From: Coniferiporia sulphurascens | Taxonomy: Eukaryota; Basidiomycota; Agaricomycetes; Hymenochaetales; Hymenochaetaceae | Direction: 5' to 3' | Length of the DNA stretch: 64,000 nucleotides | Assembly (NCBI GenBank): GCA_002794785.1 | Contig: NBBA01000020.1 | Location: 434,001-498,000, forward strand | Shown: in pieces, positions 13,332-23,527 of the stretch | Position numbering within the stretch: position 1 is the first letter of the stretch | How the letters are laid out: each line of letters starts with the position of its first letter | The notes under the pieces: generated by a model | The model's database searches: none | Seen by the model: the letters and a program-made list of their open reading frames with translations, nothing else | What the model was told of the DNA's origin: nothing | Translations under genes and position numbers: made by a program

Positions 13332-13589
13332 TATTAAATAAATATAATGAATGATATAAATATAGTACATGGTCATATGAACAACCACCTTACTAAGTGA
13401 ATGATAATGCAACAATAATGCCATACGATATAGGAGCTAGATAGTTATAGTAGTACTAGCCCATGGAACGTGTATATAAAGGGAGCTGGTCTCACCCTAG
13501 AAATACATCGGTTTACGCTGATAACCCACTTCGCCTGACCTTCTACCACTGTACCTCATTGTCTACCACAATGTGCATAGATTTTAAGA
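13332..13589 (+). repeat. 3' LTR of copia copy 1
   Basis: 258 bp, same length as the 5' LTR and nearly identical, with scattered transitions (for example GAACGA/GAATGA near the start). Confidence 0.93.
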
Positions 13590-13633
13590 ATTGGCCATTG
13601 GGGCTCCACTGCTGCCCCACTGCACTCCATGCA

Positions 13634-13889
13634 TATTAAATAAATATAACGAACAACTAAGTATAGTATGTGGTCATATGAACAACCACCTTACTAAGTG
13701 AACGATAATGCAACGATAACACCATATGATAAGGGCTATGATAGTTATAGTATATGTAGCTCACAGTAGATGTATATAAGGAGAGCTGGTCTCTACCATG
13801 AAATACATTGGTTTACACTGATACCCCCTGCTCCTCTCACATTCACCACTGCACCTCATCATCTACCATAACGTGCATAGATTTTAAGA
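13634..13889 (+). repeat. 5' LTR of copia copy 2
   Basis: 256 bp with ends TATTAAAT and TTTTAAGA. Followed directly by the same GGTTATGAGCC primer site at 13890-13900. Confidence 0.92.
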
Positions 13890-13900
13890 GGTTATGAGCC
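13890..13900 (+). promoter_or_regulatory. Primer-binding site of copia copy 2
   Basis: Identical to the copy 1 site (GGTTATGAGCC), directly after the LTR. Confidence 0.7.
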
Positions 13901-13937
13901 TTGACTCTACAAACTAATGAAACAATATAATGAAACT

Positions 13938-16227
13938 ATGTCCTCATTATCCAGTACTCAACCAGAGACTGAAACACAATGAAAAAATTGTGAGCAAGAC
14001 AAACAAGCTCAATTAAACACTATAAGAAAAATTGCTGATGATCTAAAAATAATTTATACACAACAGCATACAATTGAAGAACTCCAGATAAAAATAAACA
14101 CAGCAAACGAAGCTAGTGAGTATTACAACATATTACTTGAATGTAATAAAAGATTAATACCAAATCATGGAACTATAAACAAAATAAAAGCAAGAATTGA
14201 AAGGTATGACGCAGCCACTAGTGAACAAAAACGAAATTATCAAACTAATTACCTAAACTAATTAAAAGATAAAGCCGAAAAACTCGGTATATCTGATCCA
14301 GGAGAAGCACCTGATATAAGAATCTGAATCAGTGAGTACAATGGGCTAAAAACAGACGAAGAACGAACTAACTTTAAAAATCAATATCCCTATATAAAAA
14401 TAGAATCAGAAGAAGAAGGAAAAGACAAAGAAGAAAATTCTAGTGAGCCGTCTGATCCTGGAGATGGAAGTGACACTAACAATGAAACAAGTGAACCAGA
14501 TATGGCACAGAAACTCACAGAGCTCCAGAAATTCTTTGATGGCATTGACAAACTTAATGGGTGAAGAAATTTCAAACTTTGGAATTTCCATATCAGAAAT
14601 GCCATCCAGAGTTCAGGTTATGGTCACCTGCTCACTAACACGCCAGCAACTGCAGAACTACCTATCTCTGGCGCTTTATACAATGGGATTCTATGTACTA
14701 TGCCCGACGAAATACTTGGTTATTACCTTAATTTTGGCAAAGATATACCAGCTCTACTGGGAGCGCTCAGTGGAAGGTATGATGTTACAACTACAATTAC
14801 AAAGGGATTTAGCGGGGCTGCACTATTTGATCAGGGAGGGCATGTCTCTCAATTTAACACAACCCTTGACAAACTTACCAGCATATACGAGGAACTAATA
14901 TCTAAAGGGATACAGGTTTCTGACTCAATGTATATATTGGTGATAACAAAAGCAATGCCAGAGCAGTATCAATACGTTTTAACTCAAAGTGAGTTATATA
15001 TTAAAACCGTTAATGAAATAAATACTGGAAATCCCCCAGTAACTGTTAAGCTCAACGGTTATGCGGTGATCGACGTCGGGGCTTCCTGATCGTCGGAACT
15101 GATAGTACGGCAACGGGGCTTCCTAGATGTCGTAAGTTGGAGGGTGATCGTCGATGGGGCTTCTTGATCGGCGATGAGTACGCAGTGTTCTCTTTAGGGT
15201 AAGCCAGGTTACGGCAAAGCGACTAATGGCCAAAAGGCACACAGTAGACTGGTGGTAGCAAATAATGGGCTTGTATGAACAAAGAGCACAAGCTTAGGAC
15301 TTGTGCTACCAACATTACATGCTTATATGCTACTCTATGTGTTTACTACTGTAGCGGCCTGTGTAGGGTAGTTTACCAGACTATGGAAGGTCATGGAAAC
15401 CCAAGGAATGCCTTGGTAATACAAGTAGGGCTATCAGTAAGCAAAGCATGTCATGATGGTGCAATAAGGCGTCATCATGGCGTCTTATGGCGCAAGGCGA
15501 ATAAGGATGAGTAAGGCAGAGAAATGGGGGAGATGCGCTGACTGATGATGACGAAGAGGAAGTGAGTCAGCGCATAAGGGAAAGTAAAGGAAAATTGTAA
15601 CAGTAACGTTAACAGTGCAATTTTTATTAATGGCACTACGAAACACATTTGAAGGATGGTGTAAAAACCATCAGAGAACTGGAGCAGTGGCTAACCACCT
15701 GCCCAAGGACGAGTGCACACACCCTTATTTTAGGGGGTGCGGACATGGCAATGGCCGCATATTCCCATCACAAGGCTGAGGCTTTAGAGGCTGAGGCAGA
15801 TTTAGAGGACAAGGATGAGGGGGATATTCCCCTAACCAACAATCACATACAGTTAAGTGTTATAACTGTAATAAACTCGGACATTATAGCCAAGATTGCT
15901 GGGTGCCAAAAACAGAATGGATGAAAGTGGCACAGCAAAAACAAAAAGAGGAAGCGAATGCAAGCGAGAAAGGAAAAGGGAAGGAAACAGGTGCATCAGC
16001 AGCACCAGCACCAACAATGACTGGGGCAAGTGCGGCCCAGGCTAAACATACCGCAGCAGCAGCGCAAGTCACTTCTAGTTCAAGAATCGAACTAAGCGCT
16101 GTCATTGGACACGGTGAAACAGCCTTCATCACAGAGATACCTGATGACGTAATGGGCGAATTCCCCGTATACAGCTACAATGATTTTCTTGACAGGCTAG
16201 GAAGCTACGACAGTGCCATGGAAGATA
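13938..16227 (+). pseudogene. gag: copia copy 2 Gag, split by a solo LTR
   Basis: ATG at 13938 (MSSLSSTQPETETQ) is followed by several in-frame stops. The central part (14700-15035) aligns residue by residue with copy 1 Gag (for example MPDEILGYYLNFGKDIPALL). The sequence is cut by a 559-bp solo LTR after ...NPPVT and resumes at 15608 with QFLLMALRNTFEGW. The zinc knuckle CYNCNKLGHYSQDC lies at about 15860-15905. A TGA just upstream matches the position of the copy 1 Arg-to-stop change. The second solo LTR ends this part after YDSAMEDID. Confidence 0.85.
15044..15602 (+). repeat. Solo LTR, second family, inside copia copy 2 gag
   Basis: 559 bp, canonical TG...CA ends with a 5-bp inverted terminus (TGTTA...TAACA) and flanking target duplication GTAAC at 15039-15043 and 15603-15607. 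Closely similar to 16233-16795 along its length. No internal coding region remains, so it arose by LTR-LTR recombination or as a short non-autonomous unit. Confidence 0.85.
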
Positions 16228-16232
16228 TTGAT

Positions 16233-16795
16233 TGTTAAGCTCAACGGTTACACGATGATCGACATCGGGGTTTCCTGATCGTCAGAACTAATGGTACGGC
16301 AACAGGGCTTCCTAGATGTCGTAAGTCGAAGGTGATCAGTGATGGGGCTTCCTGATCATTGATGTGGATGCGGTAGGCTTCTATAGCAAGTCGGGTTATG
16401 ACGAAGTGGTCAGTGGCACACAGGCGCACAGTAGACTGGTGGTAGCAGATAATGGGCTTGTATGAACAAAGAGCACAAGCTTAGGGCTTGTGCTACTGAA
16501 GTTACATGCTTATATGCTACTCTATGTGTTTGCTACTGTAGGGTCGTTGTATTAGGTTGTTTACATGGCTATGGAAGGTCATGGAAACCCAAGGAAGGTC
16601 TTGGTAATACAGGTGAAGGTATCAGTAAGCAAAGCATGTCATGGTGGTGCAATAAGGTGTCATCATGGTATCTTATGGCACAAGGCAAATAAGGATGAGT
16701 AAGACAGAGAAATGGGGGAGTTGTGCTAACTGATGATGATGAAGAAGTGGAAGTGAGTCAGCGCAATAAGGGGAAAGTAAAGGAAAATTGTAACA
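16233..16795 (+). repeat. Solo LTR, second family, second insertion
   Basis: 563 bp, ends TGTTA...TAACA, target duplication TTGAT at 16228-16232 and 16796-16800. Inserted in the same retroelement about 0.6 kb of host sequence downstream of its sister. Both contain a CACAAGC...CTTGTG hairpin near their centre. Confidence 0.85.
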
Positions 16796-19700
16796 TTGAT
16801 GATAATAATCTTGATGTAAGCATTAACACTATAACTACAGAAAATTCTGCTAATAATGTTTATTCTTACATGGATATTATTGATACTGGTGCAACAATAC
16901 ATTTAACACCATATCTTAATCGCTTAATGAATACTTACAAAACCGAACCAATTACAATAATGGCTGCTAACAAATCAACATTTACATCAAAAATAGTAGG
17001 GGATCTTATCATTCACATCCCCAATGGACACTTGGTAAGTGTCATTACATTATCAAATGTTTATTACAATCCTAAAATGAATATGACATTAGTCTCTCAA
17101 GGACTTCTATGTTATGACGGTTATGAATTTATTTATAAACAAAATGAATGTATAATAAAGTATCCTAATGGATCTTTATGTGGAAAAATTAAAAACACAA
17201 ATGGATTGTATAGTATATTTAACAACAATGTATATGCAGCTACAAAAAATTTAACATTATTTGAACTTCACAAAAAACTCGGTCACATAAGCTATGCTTA
17301 TATAAAAAGGCTATTAAAAGAAAACCAAATTACAAATAACAAAATCTCAAATTATGATGAAACTCAATGTCAAATTTGCTTAGAAGCAAATATAAAAAGA
17401 ATACAAATTCCAAAATTACATATTTCAAAGTTAGCAGAAAAATTTGGCAATCATATACACATGGATATATGGGGACCTGCATCAACACATGCCATAGGAG
17501 GATATAAATATCTTCTAACACTTGTAGATGACACTACAAGATGGATAAAAATGATTTTACTAAAAACAAAAGACAAAGGCTTTAACACTTATACAACTTG
17601 GACTACAATGCTAAAAACACAACATAATATAACAATAAAAATATTACAAAGTGATAACAATACAGTGTTTCTAAGCAAACAATTCACTGAATATTTAGAA
17701 AAACATGGAACAATATGAAAATTAACTGTACACAATACACCACAACAGAATGGTGTAGCAGAATGATCACATCAAATGATTTTAAATAATACACAAGTTA
17801 ATTTGTTACAAGCAAAACTGCCACCAAGTTTATGGGGAGAAGCAGTAAAATATAGTACTTACGTTTACAATAGAACTCCAAAAAGTGCTATTGATTTTAA
17901 AACACCTTATTACAAAAGATATAATGAAAACTATAATATAGACGATCTACAAGAATTCGGCCAATATTGCATAATATGACAAGAAGACGTTAATAAATTA
18001 CAACCTAAAGGAATATATGCACAATGGCTCGGATTTGATGAAGAAAGTAAAGGGCACAGAACCTATCACAACAGAGAAATAACTGTTGAATGAAATTTAC
18101 AATTTTTAGATTCTTCACCATCTAAAATTGAAGGGGAGAATAATATAGAAAAACAAAACAAGCAAATAGAAGAATTAACAAAAGAAAGACCAAAAAGAAC
18201 ATTAAATCCAACGAAATGATCATTAGGTCTAAATTTTGACAAACAAAACACAGTAGCCTATCTTATGGAATTTAATCAATTCAATACAGAATTAATAGGC
18301 GATCCTAATTCATATCAACAAGTGATCAATAGAATTGACGCAAATCAGTGGATCACGGCAATGAAAGAAGAAATAAAAATGTTAATCAAAAGATCTACAT
18401 GGACAATCATTGATCCACCAAATGATGTAAATATAATCAGAACAAGATTTGTTTATAAACAAAAAGATTAGCAAATGGAAAAATTGAATGATACAAAGCA
18501 AGATTAGTAGTTCAAGGATTCACCCAAATGGAAGGCATAGACTACTATGCAAATGATACATTCGCTCCAGTAGCACAATTAGCTACAGTACGAACTATAT
18601 TAAGTTGGAGCATGATGAACAACTACGAAATTCATCAAATCGATATTAAGTCAGCATACTTATATGGTGAATTAGAAAAAGATGAATATATATATATAAA
18701 ACCACCACCAGAAAATTTAGTCAAAATAAAACCTGGACAAGTTTTAAAACTAAAAAAGGCCTTATATGGATTAAAACAGGCTGGAAGACATTGGTATAAA
18801 AAATTATCAGAAATATTAATAGGAATAGGACTAACACGAGCAGTCCAAGATAACACAGTATTTTTCAGAAAAGTAAAAGGAAAAACAATCCTAATACTTT
18901 TCATACATGTTGACGATATCACTATATGTGGACTAAACCTCACAATCATTAATGCCATAAAAGAGGCAATTAGCAAACATGTTAAATTCACAGATGGAAA
19001 CAATGTGCATTGGTTATTAGGAATTGAAATTGAATGCGATCAAAAAGAAAGAATAATAAAATTAAGACAAAAGAATTACATTGATACAATCATCAAACGA
19101 TATAAACTAAAAGACGCTGCAACTGTAAGAACACCAATGACACCAGGACAAGTATTAAAATCATTAGAAAATCCAACTAATGAAGAATTAAACTTCATAA
19201 AACAAATACCTTATATGAACATGGTTGGAGCATTACAATATGCAGCAGACTGTACAAGACCTGATATATCATTCACAATGGGTCAATTTGCTAGGCATTT
19301 AAATAAACCTAGTATCGAACATTACAATGCAGTAAAACACTGCTTTAAATATTTAAAAGGAACAAACAATTATTGGTTAATACTCGGGGGTAAAGATCCT
19401 ATTGAGTTAATTGGATATACCAATGCTGATGGTATGACACAAGAAGGCCATAAAGCAATATCCGGATATATATGCCAAATTGGAAATGCAACAATGTCAT
19501 GGTCAAGTAAAAAACAATTAGTGTCATTATCAGTATGTGAAGCTGAACTCCAAGCTTTAACACATGGAGTTAAAGAAGCAATATGGCTTAGAAGACTCAC
19601 TGAAGAGGTACTGTAGACCTTGGATACACCTACGAAAATATTATGTGATAATCAAGCAGCCATAACGATAGTAAACTCAATAGAACAAAAATATACACAA

Positions 19701-19874
19701 TGAACAAAACATATTGATATATGAAAAGATTTTTTACAAGATTATATTGAAAATGAAACTATATCAGTTTCATATATTCCAACAGGACAGCAAAAAGCTG
19801 ATATTATGATGAAAGCACTAATGATTGAATTAATCAAATGTTTTACAAGTCTACTCCACCTAGTAAAAGTTTGA
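16796..19874 (+). pseudogene. pol: copia copy 2 Pol remnants
   Basis: Protease (IDTGATIHL), integrase (HMDIWGPAS, LQSDNN, NGVAE), reverse transcriptase (HVDD at about 18904-18916) and RNase H (SVCEAEL) are all recognisable and align with copy 1. Stops at 17716, 17764, 17977 and near 18216 replace Arg-type codons or match copy 1 stops. In the RT an A is missing in FVYK-KRLA near 18460, shifting the frame. Near 19614-19725, stops TAG and TGA replace CAG and CGA of copy 1. The terminal stop is TGA 19872, overlapping the polypurine tract. Confidence 0.88.
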
Positions 19875-19881
19875 AGGGGAA
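19873..19881 (+). promoter_or_regulatory. Polypurine tract of copia copy 2
   Basis: GAAGGGGAA, directly before the 3' LTR. Confidence 0.8.
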
Positions 19882-20137
19882 TATTAAATAAATATAACGA
19901 ATGACTGAGTATAGTATGTGGTCATATGAACAACCACCTTACTAAGTGAACAATAACACAATGATAACACCATACAATAAGGGCTATGATAGTTATAGTA
20001 TACGTAGCTCACGGTAGATGTATATAAGGAGAGCTGGTCTCTACCATGAAATACATCAGTTTACACTGATACCCCCTGCTCCTCTTGCATTCACCACTGC
20101 ACCTCATCATCTACCATAACGTGCATAGATTTTAAGA
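19882..20137 (+). repeat. 3' LTR of copia copy 2
   Basis: 256 bp, same ends as the other LTRs; target duplication ATGCA follows. Confidence 0.92.
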
Positions 20138-20142
20138 ATGCA

Positions 20143-20751
20143 CTCTACTAGGCTCCACTGAGCTCATAGTGAAGTCATATGCTGTCATAATGACTCTACC
20201 ATGTTGGAATTCAGCAATTCATGGCACAAGTGAATGCACTCCATATCCAAGTATATTGTTTAACCAGTAGATAATCACATGGGGGAAACTGAGTGCGCAT
20301 ACAACAAAAGAAAATACTATGAAAAATAATTCAAACTCCGACGCCATCTCAGCATCAAGCTCAAACTTCAACATACCATGATGCTTAGGCTGTGTGTGTC
20401 ACCCCACTGTTACAGCACACTACCCTGTAGACTTATGTGCCAGTGGCTTCTTGTTGATATGCTGCCTAACAGCTTGATGATTGGTAAGTCATTAACTTGT
20501 CTTGTTGGCCTCCTGTACTGGTTCCTCCATGTTATCCTGTCATCTTGGACAATTGTCCATTAAGGTTTGTGGCTGGCTTGATAAGCACTTCAGTTCCTGC
20601 TGAGTGTGGCTTAATCATGTAATGTGATATCGGCTAAAGGTCCATAGGTGGGTACCTTCCAGTCAGTGTCCTGTTGTTGATCATGTTATCTGGCATGTTA
20701 GTAAATTGATGAAAATTGTGATTGCTGGATTGACGGATTAGCAAGATTGAC
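20143..20751. other. Internal segment of the TIR element
   Basis: No intact ORF. It continues the CTCCA-rich sequence interrupted by copy 2 and leads to the ORF at 20752. Confidence 0.4.
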
Positions 20752-21402
20752 ATGGCAAGACCCGTAACTCTAATCGATACCAGGAATCTATGCCAATGCT
20801 GTAAAGATGCAGATCAAGTAGCATGGAAAGTGTTTAATATTGCATGTGCAACAGTAGGACAGAATGCAGGATATGACAACTGTCAAATTACATTTGATCA
20901 TACTACAAGGGAACAACAAGTGGCAGAAAGGCTAGAAGTAATAATTGAACATAGAGCAACTATGTTCTCATATCAATTGAATAGATATGTAATCAGTGCT
21001 TACACAAGAACCAAGATTTATAATCAGCCACATAATGAATTATGTTATCAAAGGGCAGTTATTACATCAACCGATTATGCAGAAGCGGCACACCAAATAG
21101 TACACACTATCAATAAACAATTACAAGAACAACTATTTGCATACAAAGCCAACTTCATAGCCAAAGGACACACAACAGTAGATTGAAAGGAACCAAATCA
21201 AAGACAGGAGTTAGTACCAATAGATAAGGAGATTATAATATGATGGTTCAATGATGAACCATCATATAGAGTCATACCAGGGTATAGCAGGATAACAAAT
21301 ATAAATGCTATAGGGCCTGAGGCGCTCTTTATGCCAGTAGATGATAGGACACCAGAATGAACCCCTTTTAATGATATTATGGAAGGTACGACTCAATCTT
21401 AG
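20752..21402 (+). pseudogene. Unknown ORF A of the TIR element, interrupted by TGA codons
   Basis: The frame opens at ATG 20752 (MARPVTLIDTRNLCQCC) and stays recognisable to TAG 21400, broken by TGA at 21184, 21241 and 21358. About 216 codons. The N-terminus has a cysteine pair (LCQCC), then a block AGYDNCQITFDHT that recurs in the inverted ORF B at 22.3-22.7 kb, and a Tyr/His-rich middle. The end has GYSRITNINAIGPEALF. I know no family for it. TGA-only internal stops fit the C-to-T decay seen in the nested retroelements. It may be a remnant of a transposon-borne gene such as a DNA-binding or accessory protein. Confidence 0.5.
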
Positions 21403-21639
21403 TCCACGGTAATAAGTAACAAGCCACAACAAGATAAGATTAAGAAGGCTAGCATAATCACTGAGCCACACAAGTATATCTAAGCATTCAGCTAAGAATA
21501 GCCAATGGAAGCATGGTGATCAATTAGAAGACACAATTGATGGGAGCCAAGTATAGCACATCACACAGCAGAACCAATTAGGAAATAAGGAGAAGCATCA
21601 TAGGTACAGTAGTATCTGAGAATGGTTAACTTAGGTATC

Positions 21640-22047
21640 ATGCTGTATGACTCGATGGAAACTCAAGGAAGGTTCTAGCATAAGATAAAGATAGCACAGT
21701 AGGCTGTAGAACGTACCGGAATATGTAACTGACTCATAAGAAAGCTAAGAATAGTAAATAGCATGTACAGGATTGTACTGGAACATTCTTATGACTTATA
21801 AAGCGAGAGTAGTATGTTGTAGTATCTACCGGAACATAGTAAATAGACTACAACATGTAGGGTATAAAAGCCCAACATAAAATTGCAGTAAAAAGCAGTT
21901 TAATTCATCTCTTGTCTCTTACCACCATCATCAGCTCTAACACTCTAGTGAGTGAAGGGTATCAAGCCTATCCTAAACTAACTAGTACAATTGTGTGAAT
22001 CTGTTATCACTTGTTTCTAACCCTTAATCAGGGAGCAAATCTAACAT
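21640..22047 (+). repeat. Possible LTR-like segment
   Basis: Contains a TATA box (TATAAAAG, 21863-21870), then a pyrimidine-rich stretch with TCTCTTACCACCA, and ends TCTAACA directly followed by TGGCAG, where sequence similar to ORF B resumes. This looks like an LTR inserted in the element, but I found no target duplication and cannot fix the left end. Confidence 0.3.
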
Positions 22048-22298
22048 GGCAGTTCATTAATGTGGTTTATCCTAGCGATATGTCTTGCATATCCTGGAGG
22101 TGGTGCTGGTGGTGATCCATTTGATAACCATAGTGTTATCACATAAAGATTAACATTGCCGATCTGTTGATCAGCAGTTGTCGATCCCTTTGCTGATAGA
22201 TTCTCAAAGAGGGTGATTACCTTTGTGCATAATCAGTGAGCATTAGCTATGAATGTGTTGTCCTGCAATGTCCTGTATGGGAAGGATCCTGATACCAC

Positions 22299-22682
22299 TC
22301 ATAGTTCACATTCCTTGTCATGTATGTGTGGGTTCACTATCATCTGGACATGGACATTGTGCAAAAACTCCTGTACATCAAAGATGTACATTTGTATTGT
22401 ATGTGTTACCCTGACCTCTGTGCCATCACCTATAGGGTCTACAGTGTGATCTGTAGTTATCTGGCAGTTGGTGTACCCTGCCATATAAAAGCATTTGGTC
22501 ATTACCATATTAAATGCTTCCCATGATTGATTGTATGTGGTCTGGCATTGGTGGCAGAGTCTTGATGTGTCAAGAGTCTTTAGTGGTCACTTGAGCATTG
22601 TGATTGGCCTGATGTTCCCAAGAAGTCCTGGTTTTCTAGTTACTTCCATCCCCATGTTGAATGATTGCTGAATGGTATCCAT
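22299..22682 (-). pseudogene. Unknown ORF B of the TIR element, related to ORF A
   Basis: On the minus strand, ATG 22682 (MDTIQQSFNMGMEVTRK) opens a frame ending at 22299, with one in-frame TGA at 22587-22589. The frame is also open upstream to about 22740. It shares with ORF A the order DT-R-LC-CC/QC followed by AGYTNCQITTDHT, so the two ORFs are paralogues in opposite orientation. Beyond its stop, one frame near 22050-22120 resembles the ORF A C-terminus (GYARHIARINHINEL). No family recognised. Confidence 0.45.
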
Positions 22683-22761
22683 GGGAGTCCCTTCCTGTAT
22701 TGGTAGTTGCTGGTGCCATTGTCTAAGCTTGTAAGCAAGCTTATACATCAATTCCTAACAG

Positions 22762-22800
22762 TCCAAGGAGAAAAGATGTCACAAGTAAAATAACAAACTG
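22762..22800 (-). repeat. Right terminal inverted repeat of the island
   Basis: Perfect reverse complement of 7694-7732; followed by TA at 22801-22802. Confidence 0.85.
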
Positions 22801-23093
22801 TATGCATTTGTCACACTTCAACAGTCTTGTCACATCACATGATTCATGTCACTGAGGAGTGATTGGAGTATATATGCATGTCTTTGAGTTAAATCATACA
22901 CATAACAACACTAAAAGTAAAAAATTGCTGTTAAAGTACATAAGTATAGAGCTCTGACACATTTACACAGTTGAATATGGTGCAGAATGTTGGAATTAGC
23001 TTAGTCAGAACAGCTTGAATGCGATTAGTAAAGCGATTAGTAAGGTATTTTCCACTCTGGGACAGTGCATATAGCAACGAAAATTTTCATTTT

Positions 23094-23135
23094 CACCTCA
23101 GTCCTAGAGAATATTCTCTTTCCAGGACTGAGGTG
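23094..23135. repeat. Perfect 12-bp-arm hairpin with nested palindrome
   Basis: CACCTCAGTCCT at 23094 pairs with AGGACTGAGGTG at 23124-23135, enclosing the palindrome GAGAATATTCTC. A 21-bp piece (23112-23132) recurs exactly at 23220-23240, where AGTCCT...AGGACT again makes a hairpin. Confidence 0.8.
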
Positions 23136-23436
23136 AGTAGTTTAGACATCCTTTATAGTTTTATATCTGACTGGTACATAGTATATTTCCATCAGGTAAT
23201 TTTTAATAAAGGAGTCCTATATTCTCTTTCCAGGACTGAGTAAATTTCCATCACAGAATACTGAGTGCAGTGTGCAAAAATGAATCTGTAGCTTGGTGCA
23301 GCTGGAATTTCTGAAAGTGGATGTGCTGATCTTTGTGACGGTCACAGAAGCGGCAGAACAGGTTTGCACACGTTGCCTCTACTCACAAGAAGATTATATT
23401 ACAGTATTGTAACTTGTTTTTAATACAATGTCTCAC

Positions 23437-23527
23437 GGGTACATGGTGTAGTTGGTTTATCACGCTCGCTTAGCACCGAAGTCGACATGCGAGAGGTGTC
23501 CAGTTCTTAAATCTCGCACATGTGACA
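23437..23527 (+). tRNA. tRNA-Ala(AGC) with 12-nt intron, 3' half decayed
   Basis: The 5' half reads like a nuclear tRNA: acceptor GGGTACA, a D-arm region GGTGTAGTTGG, and an anticodon stem CTCGC/GCGAG around TTAGCA-T (anticodon AGC, 23472-23474). A 12-nt insert at 23476-23487 sits at the canonical 37/38 intron position. The T arm is damaged: TTCTTAA instead of TTCGANN with poor stem pairing, and the 3' acceptor strand pairs only partly. Probably a pseudogene or a tRNA-derived SINE head rather than a working tRNA. Confidence 0.55.

Larger units (their letters stand above)
8144..13589 (+). mobile_element. Ty1/copia LTR retrotransposon, copy 1
   Basis: Complete structure: 258-bp LTRs at 8144-8401 and 13332-13589, a primer-binding site abutting the 5' LTR, gag-pol in one frame, a polypurine tract GAAGGGGAG at 13323-13331, and a 5-bp target duplication ATTGG (8139-8143 and 13590-13594). 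Domain order protease-integrase-reverse transcriptase-RNase H marks the copia (Pseudoviridae) class. The reading frame from 8501 to 13324 is interrupted by six stops (9824, 11240, 11663, 11765, 12236, 13187) plus a frame break near 8525, so this copy is probably dead although nearly intact. Confidence 0.95.
13634..20137 (+). mobile_element. Ty1/copia LTR retrotransposon, copy 2
   Basis: LTRs of 256 bp at 13634-13889 and 19882-20137, with target duplication ATGCA (13629-13633 and 20138-20142), only 40 bp from copy 1. Same family as copy 1 but with diverged LTRs. Internally it carries two solo LTRs of a different family (15044-15602 and 16233-16795), which account for its larger size. The coding region is more decayed than copy 1, with many TGA/TAA/TAG stops and an A deletion in the RT. 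Confidence 0.93.
7694..22800. mobile_element. Large TIR-bounded composite transposon island
   Basis: The outer edges are inverted repeats: 7688-7732 and 22762-22806 are identical over 45 bp when one is reverse-complemented. Reading the element as TA-CAGTTTGTTATTTT... gives 39-bp terminal inverted repeats flanked by a TA dinucleotide on both sides, as in Tc1/mariner-type insertions (established for that superfamily; assignment here is inference). Removing the nested retroelements leaves roughly 3.1 kb (7694-8138, 13595-13628, 20143-22800), a normal size for a DNA transposon. This residue carries two decayed, inversely oriented, related ORFs of unknown type. No transposase with a recognisable DDE/D motif was found, so it may be non-autonomous or of an unfamiliar type. 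Confidence 0.6.
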
